Source: an uncultured Sulfolobales archaeon (GTDB lineage Archaea > Thermoproteota > Thermoprotei_A > Sulfolobales > NBVN01). Taken from it: a stretch of DNA of 64,000 nt. The position numbers and the translations under genes are program-made. Location of the stretch: positions 62,001 to 126,000 of the forward strand of contig CALEDH010000001.1 in assembly GCA_937949785.1 (NCBI GenBank), in the 5' to 3' direction. This document shows, piece by piece, positions 8,856-17,032 of the stretch. Each line of letters begins with the position of its first letter. Within the stretch, counting starts at the first letter, position 1. The notes under the pieces are model-generated. The model worked only from the letters and a program-made list of their open reading frames with translations. It had not been told where the DNA came from and did not search any database.

Positions 8856-8912
8856 TAATCAGCCCTCACACGGCACTTCACCGTTCCGCTCCGGAGTCAC
8901 CTTCATCACCGA
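8856..8912 (-). ncRNA. C/D box sRNA candidate
   Basis: On the minus strand: box C GTGATGA (8909-8903), 14-nt guide, D' variant CGGA (8888-8885), 2-nt spacer, C' GGTGAAG (8882-8876), 13-nt guide, box D CTGA (8862-8859). The layout and size fit an archaeal C/D sRNA guiding 2'-O-methylation, but the D' box is off consensus and its exact position is ambiguous. It lies in the gap between the THUMP and ATPase H genes, all transcribed the same way. Confidence 0.5.
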
Positions 8913-9028
8913 TTAACTAATAGGTAAGAAGTATTAAAATATTAAAATGTTTTTATAGTTAAAACTCATCCCTCAGAGCTGGTGGGTTTTAAGCCTTCAT
9001 GATTTCTAAGTATTTAGCTATAATTATT

Positions 9029-9478
9029 TTAAAGTTCGTGAATGCCTACGCATACCTTATAATCTATTGGAGTTATATACAGCTTTAAGTTAGACCTAGT
9101 ATCCAGTAAATTCCTTAGACTGTTTAAGAGCTCCTTACCGTATTTCTTAACGGCTCCTCTCTCATAGACCTTAACTTTACCTACCTTCAAATTGATTTGA
9201 GTTAAGTACTCATTAACACACCTAATTAGTTCTTCAAAGGGTTCTGGACAACATGTATCTACCTTAGCTATGCTTCTAATATACGTTGTCGGTGAGGCTT
9301 TCAATACCTTCAGGATATCCTCATAAGTTAGTGATGTGTATAGCAGTAACACACCTCCGTATTTACTGGTCCCAACCTTAACTGTGCTATCATAAGGGTA
9401 TAGAATATCTCCGATTTCTAAAGAAGCTCTCAATTCCTTACCGTACTCAACAGTTAATACAGCCTTCAATGAATACAT
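9029..9478 (-). CDS. THUMP-domain protein (Tan1-like)
   Basis: A 149-aa protein corresponding to little more than a THUMP RNA-binding domain: the alternating strands VGTSKYGGVLLLYTSLTYED, the SIAKVDTCCPEPFEELIRC helix region, and the C-terminal LYITPIDYKVCVGIHEL strand pair typical of THUMP ends. Standalone THUMP proteins of the Tan1 family act with acetyltransferases in forming N4-acetylcytidine in tRNA; that partnership is inference here. It follows the small 82-aa gene by 15 bp on the same strand. Confidence 0.72.
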   Translation of the reverse strand: MYSLKAVLTVEYGKELRASLEIGDILYPYDSTVKVGTSKYGGVLLLYTSLTYEDILKVLKASPTTYIRSIAKVDTCCPEPFEELIRCVNEYLTQINLKVGKVKVYERGAVKKYGKELLNSLRNLLDTRSNLKLYITPIDYKVCVGIHEL

Positions 9479-9493
9479 AGGGAATTACATCTA

Positions 9494-9742
9494 CTACCTA
9501 CTTTTTAACTTACTAAGCAAGCGGTCTTTTTCATAGCTGAAAAATGATGGTGGTATCCATGCAATCCACGCTGGTACCTTCTTTACTAGCTCGTATGCCT
9601 CCTCCCAGCCTTCAAGGTTTAACTCCCTAGCTAAAGCCTCTAAGGATAACTCAAACCTTACGTATCTATTAATAACTTCCATCGTATTCCTATCCATCTT
9701 AACCTCCTTACCGTTAGTTAGCTTGATGACTAACTCGCTCAT
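9494..9742 (-). CDS. Conserved small protein of unknown function
   Basis: An 82-aa protein, acidic in the middle and basic at the end. It starts MSELVIKLTNGKEVKMDRNT, a likely beta hairpin, followed by two or three helices and a proline-tryptophan segment VPAWIAWIPPSFF. I do not recognise a named family. Its placement 49 bp after mcm and 15 bp before the THUMP gene, all on the minus strand, makes it a likely real gene co-transcribed with replication and RNA genes. Confidence 0.6.
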   Translation of the reverse strand: MSELVIKLTNGKEVKMDRNTMEVINRYVRFELSLEALARELNLEGWEEAYELVKKVPAWIAWIPPSFFSYEKDRLLSKLKSR

Positions 9743-9791
9743 AGCTTAGCACCTAGATATAGGGATAACTTCTGAAATTTAAAAACGTTTA

Positions 9792-12700
9792 CTAATCAAC
9801 GAAGTTTATACAGCCGGAGCGAAGCTCGTAGAGCTCCCCAGCCCTCCTTAAACTTACCACGTACTTTTCAACGAAGTCTTCATCAATACCTCTCTTCACA
9901 GCCTCACTAACTATGTCTTTAATCTTAGCGCAGCCAGCCTCACTACTTAACTCCTTAATGATGTCCTTTATGATTAACTCCTTATCTCTAACGCTTTTAG
10001 GTTTTCCAGTCATGATTACATCTATATCTATATGACCTGTCTCTAAGTCTATCCCTACGTTCTCCAACATCACGTTCATAAGCCTTATAGCTTCGGCAGC
10101 ATCTTCAGCATCAACATAGTTTTTCAGAGCCATCCTAGCATGGGCCTCAGCAAGTCTTACAAGCGCTTCTAATTGCCTAGTAGTTATAGTTATTGGTGCT
10201 TCAGGTGTTTCAGCGCTCTTCCTACGCATCTCTAAATAAAACTCCTCTATTAAGGCTTCAGCATCTCTAGTTAATTTCGGCCTAATATACTTTCTAGCAT
10301 ATGCTACGTACTTCCTCAGAACATCTGGAGGTATTTCAGGTTTTACTTCCTCAATACTCTCATGAGATTTTAAGACATGTCTAACTAAGGACTTATCACG
10401 GTCTAAATTAGTTATATCCCTCAACGTAAATATGAGGTCAAACCTAGAAAGTATTGTGATTGGTAGGTTTATGTTCTCTGCAATAGGCCTGGAAGGTATG
10501 TACCTCCCATACTTAGGATTACCTGCTGCTAACACTGAGGCCCTAGCATTCAGCCTAGCAACTATGCCTGCCTTAGCTATGCTTACAGTGCCTTGCTCCA
10601 TAGCTTCATGTATAGCGACCCTATCATCATCTCTCATCTTATCTATCTCATCAATACATACTATCCCACCATCAGCTAAGACCATAGCCCCAGCCTCTAA
10701 GAAGTACTCACCTGACTGCTTCTCCTTTATAACAGCAGCAGTATTATGGACTACGAAGCCGTTAGCTATAAATGAATGCGATCCATCAACAGTTAAGTCG
10801 TAGACCTCACCACCCTCAACCTCACTGACATCGACAATCTTAACAGCAGCTAAGTCATCATCTATATCTATAAGCTCGGACTCGCAGCCCAAACCGTTAG
10901 ACGAGTTATAGGTGAATACTACATCACCCACACCGCCTAAAACCAAATCACTTAAGTTCTTAAGAGATTTAAAGTCGGAGATCAATACTTCATAACCCCT
11001 ACGTAACTCACGTAATGATGAAATAACCCCAAACCTCCTTAAAATGATGTTAATTAGCTCCGCAACATCCCTAGTAGGTAGTAATATGCGGATATACCCA
11101 GTGCCTACCTCACCTCCAGCCATTATCAATTCTTTAATGAAACACGCCAACACGTTATTAGGTAAGCTAGGTATGAGTACTTCAGCCCTCAGCCCCCCGT
11201 TAATTAGCGGTACCCCGAAGGCGAACATCAGTAGAGCAAGCGGTCTACTCTTAATTAATAGTACATACCTACTCCCCCTCCTATATGTTTGAGGGACTGT
11301 GTGGGTGTTGAATAATTCATTAACCTTACTGGTTAGAGTTAGTAGTTCTTCTTGGGAAGACGTCGTTAAAATTAAAGCGGACGGCCTACCATACCTATCT
11401 ATTTTAACTCTGCCCTTAACGTATGCCTGAGCTAGGAATTTAATGAATTCGTTGTTAAGCGGGGGTAGCCTAATTAATTCAACCCCCTTAAGCCCTCTAC
11501 AACCTACTTCGATAACATACTCACTTAAGTCTTCATACTTTAATCCAACGTAATTCAACAGGCGTTTAAGACGGCTTAATCTAATTAGAGAATTACGGAT
11601 TAACTTGTAGAAGCTCTGCCTACTTATACGGACTTCATCAATTACCTTATCAATTGTTGAGAACCTCCTTAACAATTCCTCTAAGAGTTCTTCGGTGAAA
11701 TCCTCTCTAAGCACTAAATACATATCATCTGCTAGTATATCGAGAACCTTAAACTTAGTAGTAGGCTCGGGAAGCTTCCTAACAGCTACCACGTAATCAC
11801 CTACGCTTAATTTACGCGCCTCCTCCCACCTAACCTCTAAGTCCTTATAGACCAACACGTTAGTCTCTGGAGTGGTTATTAAGTCGATACCTAAAGATGT
11901 CTTCAACCTTAAATTTTTATCGCTCCATAACATGTAGTATTGAGTGGTGGGGACGTAGGAAGCCTTACCCTCCGAATATGAGGCTACCCTCACCTCCTTA
12001 GATGTTACTGAAATTAACGCACCACCATCTAATTCGAAAGCGGTTAGGTTATTCTTAACAAGATTTTCTATCCTAATTAAACCTCTATCAGAGTAGATGA
12101 GGGTATTGCCGCCAACGCATAGGCCGGCTGCTGAAGAACCCTTACCGGTTGTGTAAAGACCTCTAGGAGCTATACGTGATACGTATTGAAGTATTTGGCT
12201 TTTAGCTGTTCCAGGATCGCCGACAACAAGGATGTGTATATCTCCTCTAATCTTAGTTCCATCGGGGGCTATTTTAGGTACCCCACCGAAGAGTTGGATC
12301 GCTATAGATTCCTTTATATCCCATAAACCGTATATAGATGGAGCTATACTAGCAATTATCTTCCTCCTTATTAAGGGGTCCTTACCTAACTTCTTAATAA
12401 GTTCCTCATCCTCCTTATCTAACCTAACTTCCTCAAGGAACTTTTGAGCCAGTATGACGTTATTAGCCTCTACATACACATTGAAAATCGGTGGGGGTGT
12501 TTTCCTCCTAAACTCCCTTATGAGCTTAACAACACCTACTACGGATACCCTATCACCAGGTCTGGCCACATCAACTATATCATCTGCTAGTACTACCTCA
12601 ATAGACCTAGGTATATGACCTGCTGGAACCTCCTCAGGCCTTTCTTGAATAACTACTTTCTGCCAGTTCCTATACTTCGACCTCTCTGTAATCAGTTTAA

Positions 12701-13283
12701 AGACACCTCTACTATACCCCCTACCTTTCTCACCAATTATTTCTTCTCTACATACGGGACAATAAGCAGGCTTTTCAAGCTCATCAGCTATCTCATCTGA
12801 GGGTAATGGCGGCCACTCGAATTCGTGGACCTCACCTGTAGGCAGTATATGTGCGTAAATAGCTTTAAACATCTTCTGCTTTGGTGGGGTCGCCCTAACT
12901 AAAATTCCCTCAACCATAACTAACTTACCTATGTATTCGTTAGTCATCTCCCTTAAGGAAGCCGCCAGCGGTGACCCGCTTAACCTCGGAATGAACTTAC
13001 TGACACGTAGGGAGTAATCCTCATCGAATTCTTGGACCACACTCCTAATAGACTCTGAGAACGTGTGGAGTACTTCCTCAGGCTTTTGGATTAACGCTTC
13101 AAGTAACTTAACGTCGAATTTAGCTAAGTCCTCATAATCTACTACTATGCTTGTCTTCTCGTTAACAATCATCTGCTTAATCCTATCCTCATATTTGTAC
13201 CTCCCCTCAAAGTCTTTAAACGTCTTCAGGAACTCTATGAATCTTTGTTGAAGTGATTCGAGATTGCTTAATTCATCGCTCAC
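9792..13283 (-). CDS. mcm: Replicative helicase MCM, with intein
   Basis: The 1163-aa product is an MCM helicase of about 704 aa interrupted by a 459-aa intein. Extein features: N-terminal OB/zinc domain with CPVC near residue 175, Walker A GDPGTAKSQ at about 355, ATPase core continuing after the intein with CIDEIDKM (Walker B) and the SRFDLIF arginine finger, then a C-terminal winged helix. The intein sits after GKGSSAAGL, beginning with Cys389 and ending HN at 846-847 before Thr848. The start ATG has an SD-like GGTGAG just upstream and follows gins23 by 6 bp, the usual crenarchaeal gins23-mcm operon. MCM unwinds DNA at forks together with GINS. Confidence 0.97.
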   Translation of the reverse strand: MSDELSNLESLQQRFIEFLKTFKDFEGRYKYEDRIKQMIVNEKTSIVVDYEDLAKFDVKLLEALIQKPEEVLHTFSESIRSVVQEFDEDYSLRVSKFIPRLSGSPLAASLREMTNEYIGKLVMVEGILVRATPPKQKMFKAIYAHILPTGEVHEFEWPPLPSDEIADELEKPAYCPVCREEIIGEKGRGYSRGVFKLITERSKYRNWQKVVIQERPEEVPAGHIPRSIEVVLADDIVDVARPGDRVSVVGVVKLIREFRRKTPPPIFNVYVEANNVILAQKFLEEVRLDKEDEELIKKLGKDPLIRRKIIASIAPSIYGLWDIKESIAIQLFGGVPKIAPDGTKIRGDIHILVVGDPGTAKSQILQYVSRIAPRGLYTTGKGSSAAGLCVGGNTLIYSDRGLIRIENLVKNNLTAFELDGGALISVTSKEVRVASYSEGKASYVPTTQYYMLWSDKNLRLKTSLGIDLITTPETNVLVYKDLEVRWEEARKLSVGDYVVAVRKLPEPTTKFKVLDILADDMYLVLREDFTEELLEELLRRFSTIDKVIDEVRISRQSFYKLIRNSLIRLSRLKRLLNYVGLKYEDLSEYVIEVGCRGLKGVELIRLPPLNNEFIKFLAQAYVKGRVKIDRYGRPSALILTTSSQEELLTLTSKVNELFNTHTVPQTYRRGSRYVLLIKSRPLALLMFAFGVPLINGGLRAEVLIPSLPNNVLACFIKELIMAGGEVGTGYIRILLPTRDVAELINIILRRFGVISSLRELRRGYEVLISDFKSLKNLSDLVLGGVGDVVFTYNSSNGLGCESELIDIDDDLAAVKIVDVSEVEGGEVYDLTVDGSHSFIANGFVVHNTAAVIKEKQSGEYFLEAGAMVLADGGIVCIDEIDKMRDDDRVAIHEAMEQGTVSIAKAGIVARLNARASVLAAGNPKYGRYIPSRPIAENINLPITILSRFDLIFTLRDITNLDRDKSLVRHVLKSHESIEEVKPEIPPDVLRKYVAYARKYIRPKLTRDAEALIEEFYLEMRRKSAETPEAPITITTRQLEALVRLAEAHARMALKNYVDAEDAAEAIRLMNVMLENVGIDLETGHIDIDVIMTGKPKSVRDKELIIKDIIKELSSEAGCAKIKDIVSEAVKRGIDEDFVEKYVVSLRRAGELYELRSGCINFVD
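10743..12119 (-). mobile_element. Intein within MCM, endonuclease apparently decayed
   Basis: This in-frame 459-aa insert bears class 1 intein hallmarks: Cys1 at 389 of the precursor, a block-B-like segment (TTPETNVLVYKDLEVRWEE), and the C-terminal blocks VYDLTVDGSHSFIANGFVVHN ending His-Asn before Thr, so splicing should work. Where LAGLIDADG motifs are expected, the sequence reads FLAQAYVKGRVKID (about 615-628) and LACFIKELIMAGGEVG (about 712-727). The acidic catalytic residues are missing or displaced, so the homing endonuclease is probably inactive. It disrupts the ATPase domain between Walker A and Walker B. Confidence 0.92.
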
Positions 13284-13289
13284 CTACGA

Positions 13290-13826
13290 TCACCTAGGTA
13301 GTAGTTTGCTAAGCCATGAGGATAGTAAGTCGTTTAACAACTTATACAGCAGTAATTCCTCAATAGTTAGGCTCTCCTCAAAACTCTCAACCCTAGTACC
13401 TAATACGGTAATGTTAACTATTTTATTAACTCTTAACCTAATCAGATCACGTAAGTTTGACTCCAATCTTATTGCCGCCATAGCTGAGTCAGCGTCAACT
13501 GATGAAGCCTTAACCTTACCTAATAACTCCCTAACCTCATGGTAGAAGTCTTCCTTTAACTTCGTAAGGGATGACCTACCCGTACTCTTCTCACTAATTA
13601 AATACTTACTCACATCATCAGGTGTGAGAAGACCGTATCTAAATTCAACAACACCTAGTTCTGAGAGAGTCCTAGCTAACCACCTAGGCAGCTCAACCTC
13701 CTGACCTCTAGATATCGCTACTACATCACCATCTACCGGAACCTTACCAAGATCCTTAAGTATGGCAACCCTAACATCCATTAAGTCGTAGAGCACATCG
13801 ACAATATCTAATGGTAAGCCAAACAT
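13290..13826 (-). CDS. gins23: GINS complex subunit Gins23
   Basis: A 178-aa protein with a small N-terminal beta domain (VDGDVVAISRGQEVELPRWL, then ELGVVEF) followed by a helical domain, the B-A order of Gins23 (Gins15 has A-B). It lies 6 bp upstream of mcm, the operon first described in Sulfolobus, where GINS binds MCM in the CMG-like helicase. Sequence conservation is low in this family, so the operon context contributes much of the certainty. A TATA-like run lies about 20-25 bp before the ATG, consistent with a leaderless transcript for the whole operon. Confidence 0.8.
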   Translation of the reverse strand: MFGLPLDIVDVLYDLMDVRVAILKDLGKVPVDGDVVAISRGQEVELPRWLARTLSELGVVEFRYGLLTPDDVSKYLISEKSTGRSSLTKLKEDFYHEVRELLGKVKASSVDADSAMAAIRLESNLRDLIRLRVNKIVNITVLGTRVESFEESLTIEELLLYKLLNDLLSSWLSKLLPR

Positions 13827-14064
13827 GGTACCTTACACTTTATAATTTGTTTTAAAATCTTTAAAAGAATGTTTAACTTCGAATACCTCTGTCGAATAGC
13901 TAACGTTTTACTACCGTCAGTTCCGCCGTTAACAAGAGTTTCAGAGTAGGGATATTCAAGTAGGTTCTGAGCTACGTATTTACTTGATAAAGTTAGCAGC
14001 AGGTAATATGGGAGTCATTAGTTCTTGGAAAGGGCTAGGCTCGTGAGTCCCACTGCAGGTAAGT

Positions 14065-14116
14065 ATAACGATCTCTAAGAGATAAGAGGTACGTATACCT
14101 CAGATCTCATCGTTAT
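14065..14116. repeat. Nested three-part stem-loop
   Basis: An outer 8-bp stem (ATAACGAT at 14065-14072, ATCGTTAT at 14109-14116) encloses a small hairpin ATCTC/GAGAT (14071-14083, sharing two bases with the outer arm) and a perfect 6-bp hairpin GAGGTA/TACCTC with a CGTA loop (14086-14101). No neighbouring gene explains it. Confidence 0.5.
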
Positions 14117-14190
14117 GCTTAAAGCAGTTATTAGATATCCAACTGCTCTAAGACCGTGTTTAAAGATGTAAACATCCAGCTATTTCATAA

Positions 14191-14247
14191 CGTTCAGCAA
14201 CACGAGCCTACATCACCTATCAGATTCCATGGACTCAACATCATGTT
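14191..14247 (-). ncRNA. C/D box sRNA candidate
   Basis: On the minus strand: C ATGATGT (14244-14238), 14-nt guide, D' CTGA (14223-14220), 3-nt spacer TAG, C' GTGATGT (14216-14210), 12-nt guide AGGCTCGTGTTG, D CTGA (14197-14194). All four boxes and the spacing match archaeal 2'-O-methylation guides almost exactly. Targets were not searched; the second guide would pair with CAACACGAGCCT. Confidence 0.75.
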
Positions 14248-14370
14248 TAACTTTCACTTCAGTAATTTATAACTATTAATAATCTTAACTTAACGTAATC
14301 CTTAAGTTATGCTACTGAACAAATAAATGTTTTTAAATACAGTATTTTGTTGAAGCCAGGGGTTTAAGCA

Positions 14371-15696
14371 GTGTTATTTGATGTTGGAGTTCTCGGATGT
14401 GGTTGGGCAGGCATCATTGCTAGCTATTTATACTCGTCAAAGTATCCGGGAGCCAGCATCGTATGTATTGATATGGATGATTCGCTAGGTGGTTTATTAA
14501 GAAGTGCTGTAGTTAGTGGTTTTCTCTTCGACGTAGGTGGGAGTCATATAATATTCTCAAGCAATCCGAACACTCTTAGTGAGATACTTAGCTTTTTAGA
14601 TAGGAATTTTATCCCCCATGAGAGGAAGACCTACATACTTCTCGACGGCACATACATTCCATACCCGTTTGAAAACTCTCTCTACGCGTTACCCCCTCTT
14701 AAGAGGGGGGAAATACTGATATCGTTTATTGAGAGCCTTCTGCATAGGAGTAGTCAACTTGATTGGAAGCCACGTAATTTACGTGAATGGATGTACGGAT
14801 TCTTTGGAAGTGAGATAAGTAGGCTCTACTTAGAACCCTATAATTCTAAGCTATGGAAAAGACCTTTAGAGGAAATAGATGTTGACTGGATCTACACACC
14901 AGGTAGGCTACCAATCCCTGATTGGAGGGATGTAATCCTCTCAGGAATTGGTGTGAAGGTTGAAGGGTATAGGGAGCAAGTAAGGTTTTACTATCCGCTA
15001 CGTGGGGGGATACAATCACTTTTCAATAGCGTGTTAAGCAAGGCTCTTAGGAATGGTGTGAAGATTATGAAAGGTGTGAAGGTAACTAAGGTGAGAAAAG
15101 TAGGTAGTAGTTGGTTAGTAAATGACTTAATAGAGGTAAAGAAATTAATATCTACTATACCTCTTAAAGAGCTCGTTACGGCTATGAATCTACAGGAGTA
15201 CGAAATACGCCTAGCTAAGCTACTTGACTATAACTCTGTCGCTGTTATAGGTATAGCTTTTAGAAAGAAGGCGCCACCAATGCATTGGATATACAACACG
15301 AGAGATGATGTTATCTTCCACAGACATGTATGGATTTCGAACTACAGCCACTACAACACGCCTGATAATGATAAGTATTCAAGTGTAGTCGTAGAGGTCA
15401 CCATTCCACCGGCAGAGAAGCCCTCATATGAGAAATTAGTTGAAGACGCTCTCTCAGGCCTCATAAAGATCGGCGTCCTAGAGAACCCGGATAAAGAGGT
15501 TATACTTACGAAGTTATGGATGCATGAGTACGGTTACCCCGTACATACGATTAAATCTAATGCTGCAAGAGGTGAATTACTAAGAGTGATTGGTGAGGAG
15601 GGGATTGTAGCCATTGGTAGGTGGGGGAGTTGGAAGTACCTAAACCTAGATAAGGTTTATGAACAGGCGGTGAATCAGTTAAACACTCTGTGTTAA
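14371..15696 (+). CDS. FAD-dependent amine oxidase/UDP-galactopyranose mutase-like protein
   Basis: A 441-aa flavoprotein with an N-terminal dinucleotide-binding fold (VGVLGCGWAGIIASYL, then VCIDMDDSLGGLL) and a C-terminal flavin-binding segment near GIVAIGRWGSWKYLNLDK. The FDVGGSHIIF motif after the Rossmann fold, and the region with tyrosine/tryptophan-rich substrate segments (LYLEPYNSKLWKRPL), resemble UDP-galactopyranose mutases and related protoporphyrinogen-oxidase-like enzymes. The substrate cannot be settled from sequence; a role in surface glycan synthesis is inference. It uses a GTG start and stands alone between intergenic gaps. Confidence 0.75.
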   Translation: MLFDVGVLGCGWAGIIASYLYSSKYPGASIVCIDMDDSLGGLLRSAVVSGFLFDVGGSHIIFSSNPNTLSEILSFLDRNFIPHERKTYILLDGTYIPYPFENSLYALPPLKRGEILISFIESLLHRSSQLDWKPRNLREWMYGFFGSEISRLYLEPYNSKLWKRPLEEIDVDWIYTPGRLPIPDWRDVILSGIGVKVEGYREQVRFYYPLRGGIQSLFNSVLSKALRNGVKIMKGVKVTKVRKVGSSWLVNDLIEVKKLISTIPLKELVTAMNLQEYEIRLAKLLDYNSVAVIGIAFRKKAPPMHWIYNTRDDVIFHRHVWISNYSHYNTPDNDKYSSVVVEVTIPPAEKPSYEKLVEDALSGLIKIGVLENPDKEVILTKLWMHEYGYPVHTIKSNAARGELLRVIGEEGIVAIGRWGSWKYLNLDKVYEQAVNQLNTLC

Positions 15697-15863
15697 GAAT
15701 ACCTACATAAACATGATGGTAGCCTACGGTTATTACATCATTAAGTATTATTAGGGGTAGGATCATCTATGTGGAGGTCTAAGGTAATAATACGTTTATT
15801 ATGTGATGCCTACTTAATCTTAAATAATTATCTACCGGTATTACTTACTAGGGCGTTTGCTTA

Positions 15864-16103
15864 ATGAGGAAGATCGGTTACTTCTCACATAAGTCTGCTT
15901 CGGGTAGGTTCATAATTAAGATGCATAAACCTGTTAAACCTCCCAAATTAGGTAGTAAGGTTTTTACCTCTAACGGTAAGGTGGTTGGCCTGCTAGTAGA
16001 TATTATAGGACCTACTGAGAACCCTTACGGGGTTATTAAGCCTTTAACATTTGAGGTTAGGCTAGAACCGCTTGAGGTAGTATATATAAGGGGGTTTATA
16101 TGA
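15864..16103 (+). CDS. gar1: H/ACA RNP protein Gar1
   Basis: A 79-aa protein with the short beta-barrel of archaeal Gar1 (PPKLGSKVFTSNGKVVGLLVDIIGPTENPYGVIKP, centre of the fold). Gar1 binds Cbf5 in H/ACA ribonucleoproteins and assists pseudouridylation guided by H/ACA sRNAs. The gene's stop overlaps the tfb start as ATGA, a gar1-tfb pairing common in archaea, so the two are translationally coupled. Confidence 0.9.
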   Translation: MRKIGYFSHKSASGRFIIKMHKPVKPPKLGSKVFTSNGKVVGLLVDIIGPTENPYGVIKPLTFEVRLEPLEVVYIRGFI

Positions 16104-16957
16104 ACTGCCCGAGTTCTTCAATCATATTCGACGAGTTCCATGGAGAGTACGTATGTATAGAGAGCGGTGAGGTTATTGAGGAGAGAGTTATAGACCAGGG
16201 GCCTGAGTGGAGGGCATACACCCCTGAGGAATTTGTGGATAGGGCTAGGACCGGTTCACGCCTAACGAATAAGGTACATGATCTAGGCATATCGACGAAT
16301 ATAGATACGTGGAGTTATGAGGGGAGGAGGCTTCAATCACTGCATAGGAAATTAAGGATAAGTAATAGTAGACAACGTAAGTTAGTTAAGGTTTTAAGTG
16401 CTATGAATGATGCCATCAGTAGGTTAGGGCTACCTAATACTGTCAACGAATTCTCAGGTTCTATAGTTAGAAGGCTTAGCGCTAAGGGTATTATTAAGGA
16501 GAAGAACGCTAATGCGTTCATAGCTGCCTCTATTATCATCTCATGTAACTACCTTAAAACACCTATAGACCGCGATAAGGTATTAAGGATTTGCGAAGTT
16601 ACTCGGCATGACCTATGGAGAGCTATGTTGAAAATCACAAGAGATAGCGGTGAGTACATCACAGTTAGAGTTCCTGACCCACATATATATCTAGATAAGT
16701 TAAGGGCTGAATTAGGCCTACGCGCTGAAGTCTCAGCCCTAGCAAGTAGGATATTAAACATGGCTAAGAGTAAAGGGTTAACTAGTGGTAAAGGGCCTAT
16801 AGGTCTAGCAGCAGCTGCCCTATACATAGCATCTGTACTCTTAGATGATAAGAGAACTCAGAGGGAGATAGCTGAAAAATGTAATATAACTGAAGTAACC
16901 ATTAGGAACAGATATAGAGACCTCGTTGATAATATTACAATAGTTATAGAAATTTAA
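16100..16957 (+). CDS. tfb: Transcription initiation factor TFB
   Basis: A 285-aa TFIIB homologue. After the N-terminal ribbon come the B-reader/linker (DQGPEWRAYTPEEF and KVHDLGISTNID) and two cyclin repeats, the second ending with a helix-turn-helix (TQREIAEKCNITEVTIRNRY) that reads the BRE beside the TATA box. The zinc ribbon reads CPSS...CIES, so the second and fourth cysteines are replaced; crenarchaeal TFBs such as that of Sulfolobus are known to have similarly altered ribbons, so this is probably functional. The ATG overlaps gar1 by 4 bp. TFB works with the TBP encoded at 62.8 kb. Confidence 0.96.
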   Translation: MNCPSSSIIFDEFHGEYVCIESGEVIEERVIDQGPEWRAYTPEEFVDRARTGSRLTNKVHDLGISTNIDTWSYEGRRLQSLHRKLRISNSRQRKLVKVLSAMNDAISRLGLPNTVNEFSGSIVRRLSAKGIIKEKNANAFIAASIIISCNYLKTPIDRDKVLRICEVTRHDLWRAMLKITRDSGEYITVRVPDPHIYLDKLRAELGLRAEVSALASRILNMAKSKGLTSGKGPIGLAAAALYIASVLLDDKRTQREIAEKCNITEVTIRNRYRDLVDNITIVIEI

Positions 16958-17032
16958 CTAGGATTTTAAACCTTAAGGAACTGCTTTAACTATTAAGGAA
17001 TTTATAGTAAGTTAGTTTAGGATTTAACGGTT

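Larger units (their letters stand above)
13827..14370. other. Gene-free gap between divergent operons
   Basis: No protein gene is apparent. The gap holds the gins23 promoter at its left end, a nested stem-loop at 14065-14116, a C/D sRNA candidate at 14191-14247, and an AT-rich promoter region before the FAD oxidoreductase gene. No copies of the archaeal origin recognition box were seen, despite the adjacent mcm-gins23 operon. Confidence 0.6.

Noticed and set aside
12232-12447. Plus-strand open frames opposite mcm and other large genes
   Set aside because: They mirror the codon bias of the real gene on the other strand and lack start signals.
13827-14370. Replication origin next to mcm-gins23
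   Set aside because: No origin recognition box repeats and no orc1/cdc6 gene in the window.
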